From Purpureocillium takamizusanense (lineage: Eukaryota > Ascomycota > Sordariomycetes > Hypocreales > Ophiocordycipitaceae): a DNA stretch of 64,000 nt. Positions 50,647 to 61,789 of this stretch are shown one piece after another. The notes beneath the pieces are model-generated. The model ran no database searches. It saw only the letters and a program-made list of their open reading frames with translations, and was not told where the DNA came from. The first letter of the stretch is position 1, and every line of letters starts with the position of its first letter. Where the stretch lies: contig NC_063069.1 in the NCBI RefSeq assembly GCF_022605165.1, positions 4,092,001 through 4,156,000 on the forward strand. Reading direction: 5' to 3'. Made by a program: the position numbers and the translations under genes.

Positions 50647-51531
50647 TCAGGCGTTGGAAAGTGCAAATGCAAGCCACGGGCGCCAACAGACTTCATCATC
50701 CACGGGGTCGATCACCGACGGAAGGTATTGGGTTTGCCACTCCTCTTGAGCAACGCTACTCCAACGTCTGGGATGCGCGCTCATGTATCGCGCTTTGCAA
50801 TACTCCCAGTAAGCTGGGTACCATCCTGCTTGGCCCCAGCCAACAACGGCGGCAACATGCGGCTGGGGTCCCGGAGAAAGAAGAATGTTGGGTGCGACAA
50901 GGCTGTTATGCGTGAAGGCAGTCTGCTCGTCAGTGCCAATATGAATGTCGCAGGCTTCCTGTAGCTGCTGCACTGCCTCGGCGCCTTGGAATGGTCCCGT
51001 CAGCTTGGGGCGATAGCGTAGAATCGTGTCGTTCAGTGGCTGCTTATTCAACTTGCCTGTGAGTAGCGAGGTAAGTTTCTGTCTCTTGTACGACGAAGGC
51101 TAGCACATACCAACGTAATGGTCGTGCCTCCCCTGTTCCAAGCTCCTCCAGGCTGCTACGGCCTGTCGAAGCTCGCCGCAGACGTCACGTTTGGCCTCAT
51201 TGGACAGGCGAGTCCACGCTTGGTTGAGAGGTATGCCTTCCACCAGCGACATGTAGATGAAAGTTTGGCCTCCATCTTGCGTCCAACCAAAGACTTCTGG
51301 TACGGTGATGAGCCCTCGGAGCTGATCTCGCACCCAGGTTTGTGTGATGGCTTCTGCGACGGTGACGTCGGCTCCGTACTTGACAAACAGGCCTAGAGGA
51401 GGTATTCGAACGGGCGGGGGTCGCCTATAGCTGGTTCCACGCTTGGTGTTGAGCAGCCGGTTGAGAGCCCTGATCTCGGCTGGCGAGGGGAGTGCCGGTC
51501 CCCCATTATCATTGACGGCCGCGGGAGACAT
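50647..51531 (-). CDS. APH/choline-kinase-fold protein lacking catalytic Asp (pseudokinase)
   Basis: Two exons, 51531-51111 and 51056-50647, with a 54-nt GTATGT...ACAG intron; the frame closes at 276 codons plus stop. The start chosen is the first ATG (MSPAAVNDNGG). The fold is that of the fungal aminoglycoside-phosphotransferase-like (APH) family: the beta-3 lysine is present in LFVKYG (K51), with a plausible partner glutamate at E60 and the hinge-like FIYMSLVEG. The C-terminal lobe carries AGWYPAYWEYCKA, a run typical of these proteins. Two residues needed for phosphotransfer are changed. The catalytic loop reads HNSLVAPN, with Ser192 where the family has HND, and the metal-binding motif reads VVGWGQAGW, with Gly213 where the family has IDW. 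The protein is therefore probably not an active kinase. It has no recognisable gene beside it within 2 kb. Confidence 0.85.
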
Positions 51532-53768
51532 GACAACGACAAGCCAGCGGTGTATTCTTTCTGCGTGCACCGAGCGTGCACCGACGCGGAGACGGTGCAG
51601 CGGGCGAGTTCATCATGATGGAGCGGACGGATGCACCGGGCGTCTTGTATTTGTTGGTGATAGACTTCCAGCTCAGCGCCGCCCGAAAGCTGGACATTTG
51701 GTGGCGGGTGCCTCTCGGAGCCGCAAGTTTAATTTTTCCAGGCCGTCACTTGGACTGCAGCCTTGAGCGCCGCGGAAGGAGCGCAGCTATCGCAACTGCC
51801 TATTCTATTGAAGAGCAGCAAAAGCGGATTTTCAAGAGATTTGATGTTGCCGAAACTTGAAAGTCGTGCCAGCAAAGCTCGTCCCTGCAGCTGTCATTTT
51901 GTCTACTCTTATCAACCTGCACCATCACCATCACCCCAAGGCTCCCCGCAGTGGGTTCGTCAACTGCCGGCTTTGGCCTTATTTTAGCGGGTCTCAGCAG
52001 ATCCATTTATTATCATGGGCGTGGAGAGCCTACTAGACGCCTATGTAGGTACGCGCCTAACAAGTGCAACGTCTGGGTCCGGCGTTGGCTTGATGACTTG
52101 CATACCGGTGAAGCTGCAAAGCTAAAACATTGGGCCTCCCTAGAACGGACAATAGTATCTGGTGCGCCGGAGCACGATCAGCAAGGCCGGATCCACCAGT
52201 TCAAAAACTGGCAGTGAGCACGACATCTAGCCCTTGTAAACGACAAGGAAACCTGTCGTGCGACGCAGCGTTGTTGAACTCTAGCCGGTCGATTCTCCCA
52301 CGCCTACTCATATATAGACGTCAGTCACACGAAGCCTTCGATCTCTCTACACACGATAAATGAAATCAACTCAAAACAATGAGCGGTTCAGCCTGGAGGG
52401 CTGCTCATCATTGCGTTGTCACGCACGTGGGCGGACTCCGACCGCGGTTGCAGGCATAGGTGAGACGAGATGCGGCCCAGCACACTCGGGCTCCGCACAC
52501 AATAGACGCCCCAGCGGAGGACGTAAGATCTCTTGTTTGATGCGGGCTCTCTCGTTGACAGTACGTACTCGTCTAGGCGCGGGCGGGCGATTCGCCTCAG
52601 CTGCGGTTACCCAGCCGTGAGTCCGGATCCGTATAAATGCCACCGCAGAGGCCCAGTCGTGGAAGCCCCAGAGAGGCTTGTTTTGCATGGTCGAGGCATC
52701 GCTGCCAGTGTGATACGTTGATGTCAAGCACCTGTACTTACGAGTACACTCAGTCCGCTGGAATAATCGTCGTTTCACATCGAGCCCCAAGCCCAAGATT
52801 CTCCGTCTACAGAACATTGAAGTCGTCCAATGGCAACCCCTACGCCTCCCGACCACATCATGCAAACTCGATCTCCTGCAGAAGCGCGAGTACATACACA
52901 CCCATGGCAAGATCGACCGTTGGCCGACAGTGAAAGGATAGACTCCGGCCCCAGCCCTTGCAGCCGCCGCCTTCCGGCCTCATCCCGAGGCCGCCGGAAC
53001 CAGGTGAATCCGGGGAAAACTGCAGCGCGTGTGCTGCACGCCACACTTCTGCGGTTCAATTCAGCTTACGGGTCCTCACCCTTTTCTCATCAATAGGATC
53101 TTGCTCGAAGATTCTACTGACTGGCTTGCCCACATAAGGCTTGCCACCACGACGGGGACGTTTGGCATCGATCGCGATCGCGATCGCCCCGCCTTCAACT
53201 ACGTTTCCCAGGGCCAGACCCCTAGAGAAGCCACCCCATGTCGCCTGAGGAACCCTCATGTGACACGTCCTGACTACCCTCGCTGCTGTGCGAGCATAGC
53301 ATGCAGCAGGTACATGTACCTGTGGTCAACGTTGAGATGAAGTCATGTCCGTCCCGAAGAAGGGGGCCTTGGGCGACGCACTAAACGGGCGCGACATGCA
53401 GATGTTTCGTTCATGTGATCGTGGGAGACCCCCATCGAATACTAAAACGGGAATGTGTGGGCGCTGAAAGGCCTTGGATAGAGCGTAATGCGTCCGCGGA
53501 TATCTCGACTCCACGGCGTGCTAGTAGCCTACTTTATCGTTGCCCTATGGCGTTTCTTTATCAGGTACTGCTCAGACTCTCGTCAAGACATTATTAGGAT
53601 ATGCCGTTGTGATCAGAATCTACAGCTCGCCAATCTCAATTCTCATTTGAGTTGAAATAAGCATCACGTATGGAAAAAGGTGGCCGGTAGCTGTCATTCA
53701 ACATGGGAAAAAAAGCATCCCAAGTAGCCGTCAATCGCACGAATCTCAAACGACTCTGGTATCAAAGC
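51532..53768. other. Intergenic, no recognisable gene
   Basis: This holds the promoter of the pseudokinase gene and the 3' flank of the ABC transporter gene. Small open frames on both strands show no family resemblance. A third GTACATGTAC palindrome lies at 53310-53319. Nothing else was identified. Confidence 0.5.
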
Positions 53769-56700
53769 TTAGAAAAACTCCCAGATATTCTTCTTCCACC
53801 AAGGCTTCGTCTGTACCTCCTCCCGCCTGTAGCCTTCCTCCATCACGTCATGCTGGCCAACGATAGTCAAGAACACTTCGTTCAGCGTGGTGGGGCTGAC
53901 GCTATGATGAGCGATGCCAAGCGCGGCCTTGTTCTCCTCGAGAACGATGAGAAGCTGCCCAATTGCGCTACCACTGTCCGCGGCGGCGTTTGCTTCTCGG
54001 TGGTCACTCTTCCGACTCTGGAGTTCCCTGACGGCTTCCGTCGGGATTGAGAAGCGCATTTGCCCGTGGAATGTCTCCTGCTCAACCTCAGCGCCCCGAA
54101 ATGTGCCCAAGATCCATGTCCGCACGCGGTCCATCTCCTCGGGCGTTGAGTGCGGTGCCGTCTCGCTCACGAGATGAACGTGAAGAGTATCGCCGAAGCG
54201 GTGGCGAAGTGAGTCAGTCGCACCCAGGGCGAGCATCCTCTTAGCCATGATCCCTGCCCGATTGGCCAGCGCATCGGCCTCTTCCATGCTATGAGTAGTG
54301 AGGAGGATCGATCGCCCGGGGACGATGGTCTCAAGCGTTCGCCACATGATTCGCTTAGCGGCGGCATCTAGCCCTGACGAGGGCTCGTCCAGAAGGATGA
54401 CGGACGGGTTGCCCGTAAGCGCAATGGCGAGAGATAGCTTACGCTTATTGCCGCCAGAGAGCGTATGGGCCATAACGTCCGTGTAGGCGCCGAGGCCGAC
54501 GGCACGAACCACGGCATTGACTTGATGCTTCACGTCGGTGATGCCCCTGATGCGCGCAAAATGCTCTAAGTGTTCGGCCACAGTCATGGAGTCGATGGCG
54601 TCGAACTGAGGGCAGACGCCAAGGTTCTGCCGGGCGAGCGGTCGATTCTTGGAGATCGAGGCGTTCTCGACAAAGACGTCGCCACCCCTCTTGCTCGTAG
54701 CGAGGTCGCCGCGGATCAAGGAAATCGTAGTCGACTTGCCCGCGCCGTTCGGGCCCAGAAGGGCAAAGACCTGGCCGTGTTCCACGCCGAAAGTGACATT
54801 GTCCACGGCAGTGTTGTTGCCAAAAGCCTTGGTCAGGTGGACAACGCGAAGACCATCGTTCTGCCCCTCTGGGCCGTCAACGCGGTCTACTTCGTCCGCG
54901 ATCTCCGGGTCATCGACTTCATTTGACTTTCTAGCCGACCCCGTATTGAACTTGCCACTCCCGCTTTCAATCCACACAACAAGCGTGAAGAGAAGTATGG
55001 CCTGCAGCGAGAGGTAAAGAATCGGCCCGCCAAACGCGGTGATGGCGCCGGGATATGCTCTGAGCTTGTCACCGTCGCACGACGCCGAAAATACATTGAG
55101 GGCGACGAAGAAGGCCCGAACGAGAGATCCCGTGGGAAATATGGCGGAAATGACCCAATGCCCTATGAGAACGTTGCGGTCCGCAGACGCGGCCGGTGAG
55201 AATGTGAGGATGTAGAGAAAAGCAATCATGTAAACGGCGAAGCCGAGGCCTTGAAGCACAGATGTAGCGGCGTACGTGGCGAGAGAGCTCCCCAAGAACA
55301 GGGAGAAGAAGTAGGCCACGAGGATCGAGACCATCCCGTACAGCATCAAGACAGGGAAGAGGTAGCCAATGTTGTACCAGATGCTCGACGAAGCGGCAAA
55401 TACGACGGTGACCAATGCCATTGAGACGAGCATGATGGAAAAGTCAAAGACGAGATGCGCTGCCCACGTTGGAAGCGTGCGGGCGCCGCTCGAGTACTGC
55501 AACCCCCTCACGTTCATGCGTCGCTCGACGTTGGGATACAGCCCAAAAAGACCAGGATAGATGGAACAAGCGAGGGCAAAGTACACGACGACCTGCAGAG
55601 CCTTGCCTGTCCCGGGTGCCACCGGGGAGTCGAAGATGGAATACGCAGTGGCGATGGTCTTGTTTGCGAGCATGGTGTTCATCAGGTTCTGGGTTATGAC
55701 CGCGGTGATCATCGAGTACTTGTCAGCCTTGTACGCCACGGTTGGGACAGTTCCGGAGTCGCCTAGGAACCAGCCGCCTGGCGTCACATTTTTGCGGTTG
55801 TCCTCGATGAAGGATTTGAAGCCGTCCAGTGAGTCGACCAGCTTGACCGTGATGTTGCCGACCGAGGTCTGGCCGCTTCCATCACCCGACCCAGAACCAC
55901 CGGGAAGCAACGGCTTGAGAAGGTTGAGGACATTCGAGCCGTCAAACTTGGAGGACGGCCCGCTGACGATCATGGCCGTGTTGATAAGATCCTCAAAGTC
56001 GTCGTTCGAGTCCCGGCTGCTCTGTTCGCTGGGCAGACACCCTACCGCCCCTTCATTCCTGACAAGGATTTGTGTGATGGCCGCAGCGATGATGGGAATC
56101 AGAAATGCTGCGACGTATGGGATCCAGTTCGTCTTGAAGACGACAAGTCGCTTGCGAAGAAATACCGCGACTTGTTGCGCCCAGCCGACGGTACGGCCCG
56201 AGAGGAGGCCTTGAGCGGTGTCCTTGGCGCCACCATTCGACAGTACGGTATCTTCCGAGCCAAAGGGCAACTTCTCCTTTGCCAGAGGTGGGCGACCATC
56301 ACTTCGGACCGAGCCACCATATACATCTTTGTCGCGCACCTCTTCAGCAAGATTGAGGAAAACATCTTCGATCGTAGGGCCAGAGAATCTGTACGGAATA
56401 TTCTCTGCCTCGAGGACGCGGATGACCTCTGCGGCGAGAGCCGACGTTGGTGCAACATAGGTCATGGTGTTTGATTCCATCTTGCAGTCTACACCCGCGA
56501 CCTGGGGTGCGTGTTGGATCTTGCGTGAATTGAGGACGTGAACACGGTAGCCTGCGCCGAAAGTATCCTTGAGCTGCGCCGAAGAGCCCTCGGCCCGGAG
56601 CTTCCCCTTTGACAGGATGGCGATATTGTCTGCAAGCAAATCTGCCTCATCTAGGAAATGCGTAGTCATGATGATTGTGCGGCTGCCGCGTTCCGAGAGC

Positions 56701-58610
56701 AGAATGTCCCAGATCTTGCGCCGCGAGAGCGGGTCGATGCCCGAAGACACCTCATCAACGCAGCAGACGGCGCTCCCGCCTGTGAGCATCATTCCCAGCT
56801 GGAGTTTGCGCTTCTGTCCGCCCGAGAGTGTTTTAGACGCAGCCTTGGCCTTTTGACGTAGGCCAATGGCGTCAATGAGTGCCTTTGTCTCCTCTTGGGT
56901 TGCATGCTTCTGCGGTGACTTGATCTGGTTGAAGAGGGTGATGTGCTCCTCGACAGTGAGTTCGTCCCAGAGCACGTTCTTCTGCGGCGCGATTCCGAGG
57001 CCGCCGCTTGCGTCGATGGAGACGTTGCCACTGGTAAAGTTGCTGATACCAGCGACGATGTCCAACGTAGTGCTCTTGCCGCTCCCGTTGGCACCAAGGA
57101 GCGCCAGAATCTGACCCTTCTTGGCAGTAAGAGTAAGGTCATCGACTGCAACAACTTTCGGACGTGGCGGTGAAACAAAGGAAAACAGCCGGCGAAGGAA
57201 ACTGGGCCGGTATATCTTGGTCATGTTCTCCACGCGAACGACGTCGGGCGCTGAAGCGCCTGATTGACCTGCTTTAGACGGCCCAGAGCTGCGAACGCCC
57301 GTTGTGACGCCGTGGAATGTTCGTTCAAGGTAGGCTGCCAGTACCGGATAGACAAAGATGTGCACGCCGAGAAACACCCAGAGGACTATGCCAGGTAGGT
57401 TCCACGGGCTCTCGGGAGGAGCCTTGAGTAAATCGGTAGCCCTGCCCACTTGCTCATACCGGGCGACATATGTGATGAAGAAGACAAATGTGCATGGCGT
57501 AAACAGCAGACTGAGGACGACAACAGCGCCGGTGCCAGGATTTGTCAGTGCCTGAGCAACGATGCCCAGCACGATCCAGACGACAGCGGTAACGACGCCC
57601 GAAAGCTGCGCCTTTCTGAAGAACGAGGCGCCGAGCAGGGACATTGATGTGATGGCAATGCCGCTCAGCAGGAAAAACACGATGAGGACCCCATAGTTTG
57701 TTTCCTTCCAGATCATGGTGCGGCAGATGACGGCCGCAACGATCCAGCCGGGCATATACGTGACCATGAAGGCGTTGTGGTGAGAGATGAGGCGGGCAAA
57801 CTGGCGGTGCCAACCGTGCGAGGCGGGCATCATGGCATCGATGAGCTGCGAGAGACCCTTTTCGCGTTCCGTGGCGATGAGGCCAGGCATGTGGTAGCAG
57901 ACACCGATCAGAGCAATGAGGAAGGCAACGCTCAGATAGTTGATAAAGGACGATTGGTAGTCGCGACGAAGCTTCGCCTCGCGCTCGTCTTCCGTATCCG
58001 CCGTGTACGGGAATTGCTGCGTCTTCGAAGGGAACGAGTCTCCGGCGATGGAGCGGTCGACTGCTTGCTGAAGCGGCAGCGCATAAAGCTGCGCGTCATT
58101 CTCGTCCGAGCTGACCTTGAAGTCGAGGCCAAGGCCACCATCTGCGCGGAGGGTGTAATTCCAGATACCACCCTTGCCCTCATCGGGCGACGAGTGGAAG
58201 ACGACGGCGCCGAAGCATTTCGACGTCCCGCGGATGGAGCTGCGGCAGACGTAGCCAAGCTCGTCTTCTGTCTTGAGTCTGCTCGCGTTCTTTCCCGCGC
58301 CCGCGACTATCTCCACGACGGAGGAGATGACTCGGTCGATCTCGCCGCCGGTGTGGCCGCTGTTGACTAGGGCGACCGTGTCTCGTCCGCCTCCGGCATG
58401 TGCGAGAGCATCACCAAGAGATCGAACATCCTGGAGATCCCCAAAGCCAAACCTGGAGTTGGGCTGATTGAACTGCCGACCTAGGCCAAGATAGATGGAG
58501 GCGAGGACAGGTAATATGAGGGCGCTGTATAGGGTCGTCGTGAAATGACGCGCGAGGATGATCTTGAGTGTCTTGTTGGTGAGGGTGTTTGTTTGTCGGT
58601 AGAGGTCCAT
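53769..58610 (-). CDS. ABC transporter, ABCA subfamily, full-length
   Basis: A single uninterrupted frame of 1613 codons from the ATG at 58610. Layout is TMD1-NBD1-TMD2-NBD2. TMD1 starts with a membrane segment at residues ~26-42 and has a large extracytoplasmic loop before the next segments, as in ABCA proteins. NBD1 has Walker A GANGSGKSTT (~residue 505), signature LSGGQKRK (~595), Walker B CCVDEVSSG (~615) and H-loop MTTH. NBD2 has GPNGAGKSTT (~1287), LSGGNKRK (~1384), LLDEPSSG (~1408) and LTTH. All catalytic residues are present in both halves, so it should be an active ATP-driven exporter or lipid transporter. ABCA proteins generally move lipids or amphiphiles, but the substrate cannot be read from the sequence. 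It is divergent from the histidinol-phosphatase gene. Confidence 0.95.
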   Translation of the reverse strand: MDLYRQTNTLTNKTLKIILARHFTTTLYSALILPVLASIYLGLGRQFNQPNSRFGFGDLQDVRSLGDALAHAGGGRDTVALVNSGHTGGEIDRVISSVVEIVAGAGKNASRLKTEDELGYVCRSSIRGTSKCFGAVVFHSSPDEGKGGIWNYTLRADGGLGLDFKVSSDENDAQLYALPLQQAVDRSIAGDSFPSKTQQFPYTADTEDEREAKLRRDYQSSFINYLSVAFLIALIGVCYHMPGLIATEREKGLSQLIDAMMPASHGWHRQFARLISHHNAFMVTYMPGWIVAAVICRTMIWKETNYGVLIVFFLLSGIAITSMSLLGASFFRKAQLSGVVTAVVWIVLGIVAQALTNPGTGAVVVLSLLFTPCTFVFFITYVARYEQVGRATDLLKAPPESPWNLPGIVLWVFLGVHIFVYPVLAAYLERTFHGVTTGVRSSGPSKAGQSGASAPDVVRVENMTKIYRPSFLRRLFSFVSPPRPKVVAVDDLTLTAKKGQILALLGANGSGKSTTLDIVAGISNFTSGNVSIDASGGLGIAPQKNVLWDELTVEEHITLFNQIKSPQKHATQEETKALIDAIGLRQKAKAASKTLSGGQKRKLQLGMMLTGGSAVCCVDEVSSGIDPLSRRKIWDILLSERGSRTIIMTTHFLDEADLLADNIAILSKGKLRAEGSSAQLKDTFGAGYRVHVLNSRKIQHAPQVAGVDCKMESNTMTYVAPTSALAAEVIRVLEAENIPYRFSGPTIEDVFLNLAEEVRDKDVYGGSVRSDGRPPLAKEKLPFGSEDTVLSNGGAKDTAQGLLSGRTVGWAQQVAVFLRKRLVVFKTNWIPYVAAFLIPIIAAAITQILVRNEGAVGCLPSEQSSRDSNDDFEDLINTAMIVSGPSSKFDGSNVLNLLKPLLPGGSGSGDGSGQTSVGNITVKLVDSLDGFKSFIEDNRKNVTPGGWFLGDSGTVPTVAYKADKYSMITAVITQNLMNTMLANKTIATAYSIFDSPVAPGTGKALQVVVYFALACSIYPGLFGLYPNVERRMNVRGLQYSSGARTLPTWAAHLVFDFSIMLVSMALVTVVFAASSSIWYNIGYLFPVLMLYGMVSILVAYFFSLFLGSSLATYAATSVLQGLGFAVYMIAFLYILTFSPAASADRNVLIGHWVISAIFPTGSLVRAFFVALNVFSASCDGDKLRAYPGAITAFGGPILYLSLQAILLFTLVVWIESGSGKFNTGSARKSNEVDDPEIADEVDRVDGPEGQNDGLRVVHLTKAFGNNTAVDNVTFGVEHGQVFALLGPNGAGKSTTISLIRGDLATSKRGGDVFVENASISKNRPLARQNLGVCPQFDAIDSMTVAEHLEHFARIRGITDVKHQVNAVVRAVGLGAYTDVMAHTLSGGNKRKLSLAIALTGNPSVILLDEPSSGLDAAAKRIMWRTLETIVPGRSILLTTHSMEEADALANRAGIMAKRMLALGATDSLRHRFGDTLHVHLVSETAPHSTPEEMDRVRTWILGTFRGAEVEQETFHGQMRFSIPTEAVRELQSRKSDHREANAAADSGSAIGQLLIVLEENKAALGIAHHSVSPTTLNEVFLTIVGQHDVMEEGYRREEVQTKPWWKKNIWEFF

Positions 58611-60066
58611 TTCAAGGCCGCCGCGGGCCTACCTAGCCGGCAAAGGAGCTAGACAATTCCGTATGAATGCACTCGATATCTTGAAGTCGAGTAAAAACAA
58701 GAGTGTTTCTGTTTCTTTGGCCCGAGAAGGGGAAATGTAGAGGAAAGCGAAAGCAACGCCAACAAAGAAAATATCCAGAGCCGTCCAAAGCCATCAGGAG
58801 GATCTGCCCTTAGGGGCCTCATAGCTATATAATCCTTCGAATGCGCAATGACGACGCCCCGTCATTGTGGCCAAGAACGTCCCAAGCATCTTTGCTGATG
58901 CCGTTTTACCCTTTTGGGTTGTATGCACCGCTGGGTGATCAGCTGGTGGGTCTCACCAAACTGGCGTTGCACAAGGCTGAACGAGTCAAAACAATGTCAG
59001 CGATTCTGTGTAACGCAGAGCCTTGATGGTTGGCGCCAAGTGGTTGGCTGTGAAATTCGAGAAGTGGCGATGTATTGTACTGAGAGCATCTACGGCTGTG
59101 AGTCGTGCCGGAGTCTCCATGTCCCTGACGGGTGATGACGATGGGGCTCTGTAGCCCAGGCGCTCGAATCTGCCATAATAGGGGGCTGCGGCACCCAGCG
59201 GTCCAACAGCGAGTCGCACTGTGATAGCGGCTGCCTAGTAGGGTCTCAGCCCAACGGAAGTTGCTTGGGGATGACAACACGATGGATACGCAGGCATGGC
59301 CCTGCCACAGCCCCCCAGCCGGGCGTGATCGACGTGCAGATCTACTAGTCGCTCCAACATTGACGCCGCTGCCAGGGGTCATCGACGTCACCAGCGCGCC
59401 CAAAGTCGCGATAGCCGATAGAGGAAGAAGCTGGTGCTGAAGAGCGCCGTCTCCGAGTGGCCGAGCGGGAGTGAAATGGGAGGAATAGGGTAGGTGCTAT
59501 TCGCAGACAAGAAAGACTGCGTTGATCGGCTCAATATCATGCCCTTTTCTCACTGTCTCTCTCTCTCTCTCGCTCTCTCGCTCTCTCTATTTTTATTTTT
59601 ATTTTTTTCTACGCACTCAAATATGCGCCGCCTAGTCCCACTATAATTATCTATACACACAAGTCTCGCAGCCCTAGGCCGCTGCGAGAACCGCCTACCA
59701 CCTATGTAAATGCGTCATGTATATCGTCGCGCGCCGCCGCAGAGGGGGCGGGGCGCAAATGAACAAAAATGTGGAACACCTGTGCGGGCGGCGAGACTGT
59801 TTTGTTTTGTCTGCTGTACGAACGGCACTAGCAGCATCCATGGATGATGGGTGTCAGGGACATGCTACTCAAAAAATTATGTCGCTGACACGGGCATCAT
59901 GTAGTACCGCATGTACCACACATCTGCGCATCACCACCGACGAAAACCCACCACCACTCGGTGAGATTTTTCACATCACCGCCCAATATTTCATTCCACT
60001 TGCTAACAACGGAAGAAAAAGAGACCGCAATTGAGCCTTATTCAGGCTCCCCCCGGTCCGCCCGCC
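58611..60066. promoter_or_regulatory. Divergent intergenic region, ABC transporter / histidinol-phosphatase
   Basis: About 1.46 kb between two divergent start codons, with no convincing gene. It carries a CT microsatellite at about 59555-59590 followed by a T-rich tract, on the side upstream of the histidinol-phosphatase. Polypyrimidine tracts of this kind are common in fungal promoters. No specific operator was identified. Confidence 0.5.
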
Positions 60067-61473
60067 ATGGCCTTCACGATGCACTCGCACTCGGGCCAGT
60101 TCTGCCCGGGCCACGCCGTCGACCAGCTCGAGGACATCGTCCGGCACGCCATATCCATTGGCTTCAAGACCATGGGGCTGAGCGAGCATATGCCGCGGTA
60201 CGAGGAGCGGGATCTGTATCCAGAAGAGGTGAGTGGTGATGAGTTATATCAATGCCGCACAGGATGCTTTGGCTGGCTCGTTTGACTCATTCAGTCAAGT
60301 CACTTGATTTGACTACACCTTCTCACTTCACCTCATCATATACATACACATACATATACATGTGTGTTTATATATACTCTCATGTTCACTACTCGCTGAC
60401 ACTTAATCCCCAACTTTCCCATCGCAGCTCGACGACACCGACGCCGCCGGCAACAGCGACCCCCAGGCCAGCCTCGCCGTGCTCCCCCCGCGGCACGAAG
60501 CCTACCTCGTCGAGGCCCAGCGCCTGCAGGCCAAGTACGCCGCGCAGCTGCACATCCTCGTCGGCTTCGAGGCCGAGTTCATCCGCCCGTCGTACGCCCC
60601 GCACGTGCTCGCCCTCGCCGCCGACCCTCGCGTCGACTACTTCGTCGGCTCGCTGCACCACGTCCACGGCCACCCCATCGACTACGGGCCCGATGCCTAC
60701 GCCGCCGCCGTCCTTGCCGCCAAGAACAAGGAGGAGGACCGCCCGACCCCGCGCGACGGTGAGAATGTGGAGGACGAGGAGACGACCCTCTGGGAGGACT
60801 ACTACGACCAGCAGCGCGACATGCTGCTCTCCCTGCGTCCCCGCGTCGTCGGGCACTTCGACCTCATCCGCCTCCTCGCCAAGGACCCCGCGCGCGACCC
60901 CCGCGCCTGGTCCGGCGTCTGGGAACGCGTCCTACGCAACCTCGCCATCGTCAAGGAGCAGGGCGGCTGGCTTGAGTGCAACACGGCTGCCCTGCGCAAG
61001 GGGCTCGCCGAGCCGTACCCCTGCCGCGCCATTGCCGAGGTAAGCTGCCACCAAAACATTTCAGTTCTGTTTTATTTTATTTTCTACTTTTTTTTTTCTT
61101 TTTTTCTTTTTCTTTTTCTTTTTTTTTTTTTTTTAGAAAAGAAGCGGTGATCGTCATGTGTAGCACATGCGATAAAGCTATCGCGTGTCCTCTCCATGCA
61201 AAAAAAGGCCGTCTTTCGCTGACGACATTCATTGTACTACTGCAGGAATGGCTCAAAATGGGCGGCAAGTTCACCATGTCCGATGACAGCCACGGCATCG
61301 CCCACGTGGCCACAAACTACGCCCGCGGCGCCGCTTACCTCGAGAGCCTCGGCGTCGAGCACGTCTGGACCTTTCACCGGCGGCCACAGACGGACCTCGG
61401 CGACGGCGGGGCCAGGCCCACGCTCGACGAGGCGGCGGTACCGCTGCGCGAGTTTACGCAGCTCTTCAAGTAG
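60067..61473 (+). CDS. his2: Histidinol-phosphatase, PHP family
   Basis: Three exons, 60067-60228, 60428-61039 and 61246-61473 (333 residues), with all junctions in phase 0. The enzyme dephosphorylates L-histidinol phosphate to L-histidinol, a late step of histidine biosynthesis, in the cytosol. The PHP metal-site residues are all visible: HSHSGQ near the N-terminus, GLSEHMP, GFEAEF, GSLHHVHG, a GWLECNTAAL run and SDDSHG near the C-terminus. Length and order fit yeast HIS2-type enzymes. The introns are long for this window (199 and 206 nt). Intron 1 contains a 'tacatatacatgtgtgtt' repeat tract and intron 2 a T/C homopolymer-like tract (61085-61134). It is convergent with the histone deacetylase gene downstream. 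Confidence 0.95.
61085..61134 (+). repeat. T-rich microsatellite in intron 2 of histidinol-phosphatase
   Basis: A run of T broken by single C (units such as 'tttttctttttc'), about 50 bases long. It lies ~110 bases before the acceptor, further than a normal polypyrimidine tract. It is likely length-variable and prone to sequencing error. Confidence 0.85.
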
Positions 61474-61789
61474 CTCAATCCGGCTGCGTTTTCAACCACC
61501 ACATCTCATGTTATCTTCACTCACATGCGCGGCACTACTATTGGACGGGGCGGCAAGGGATTTTTTTTTCCCCCATCTGGATAGACATTATACAGTATAC
61601 ACAGGGGCTCAATTACAAGGGTATCATACAGCCAAAGCGGCGCGCAAAATACATGGCAAGACGTCCATCCCACGCCGAGGCGCCAACAACGTCTGCAGAC
61701 ATGTCTTCATGTTTCCATGATTTCATGCTCTCAAAATGCCAATCAAGCTCAAAAAAAAGCCCGCCCACGCATCTTGCCTCGTGCCTCTT
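61474..61789. other. Convergent 3' region between histidinol-phosphatase and Hos3-like gene
   Basis: About 316 bases between two convergent stop codons, holding both 3' UTRs. No gene was recognised. Confidence 0.6.

Noticed and set aside
59445..59480. Class II tRNA-like D-arm ('gagtggccgagcggg')
   Set aside because: There is no matching acceptor stem or TTCRANYC box within 100 bases downstream.
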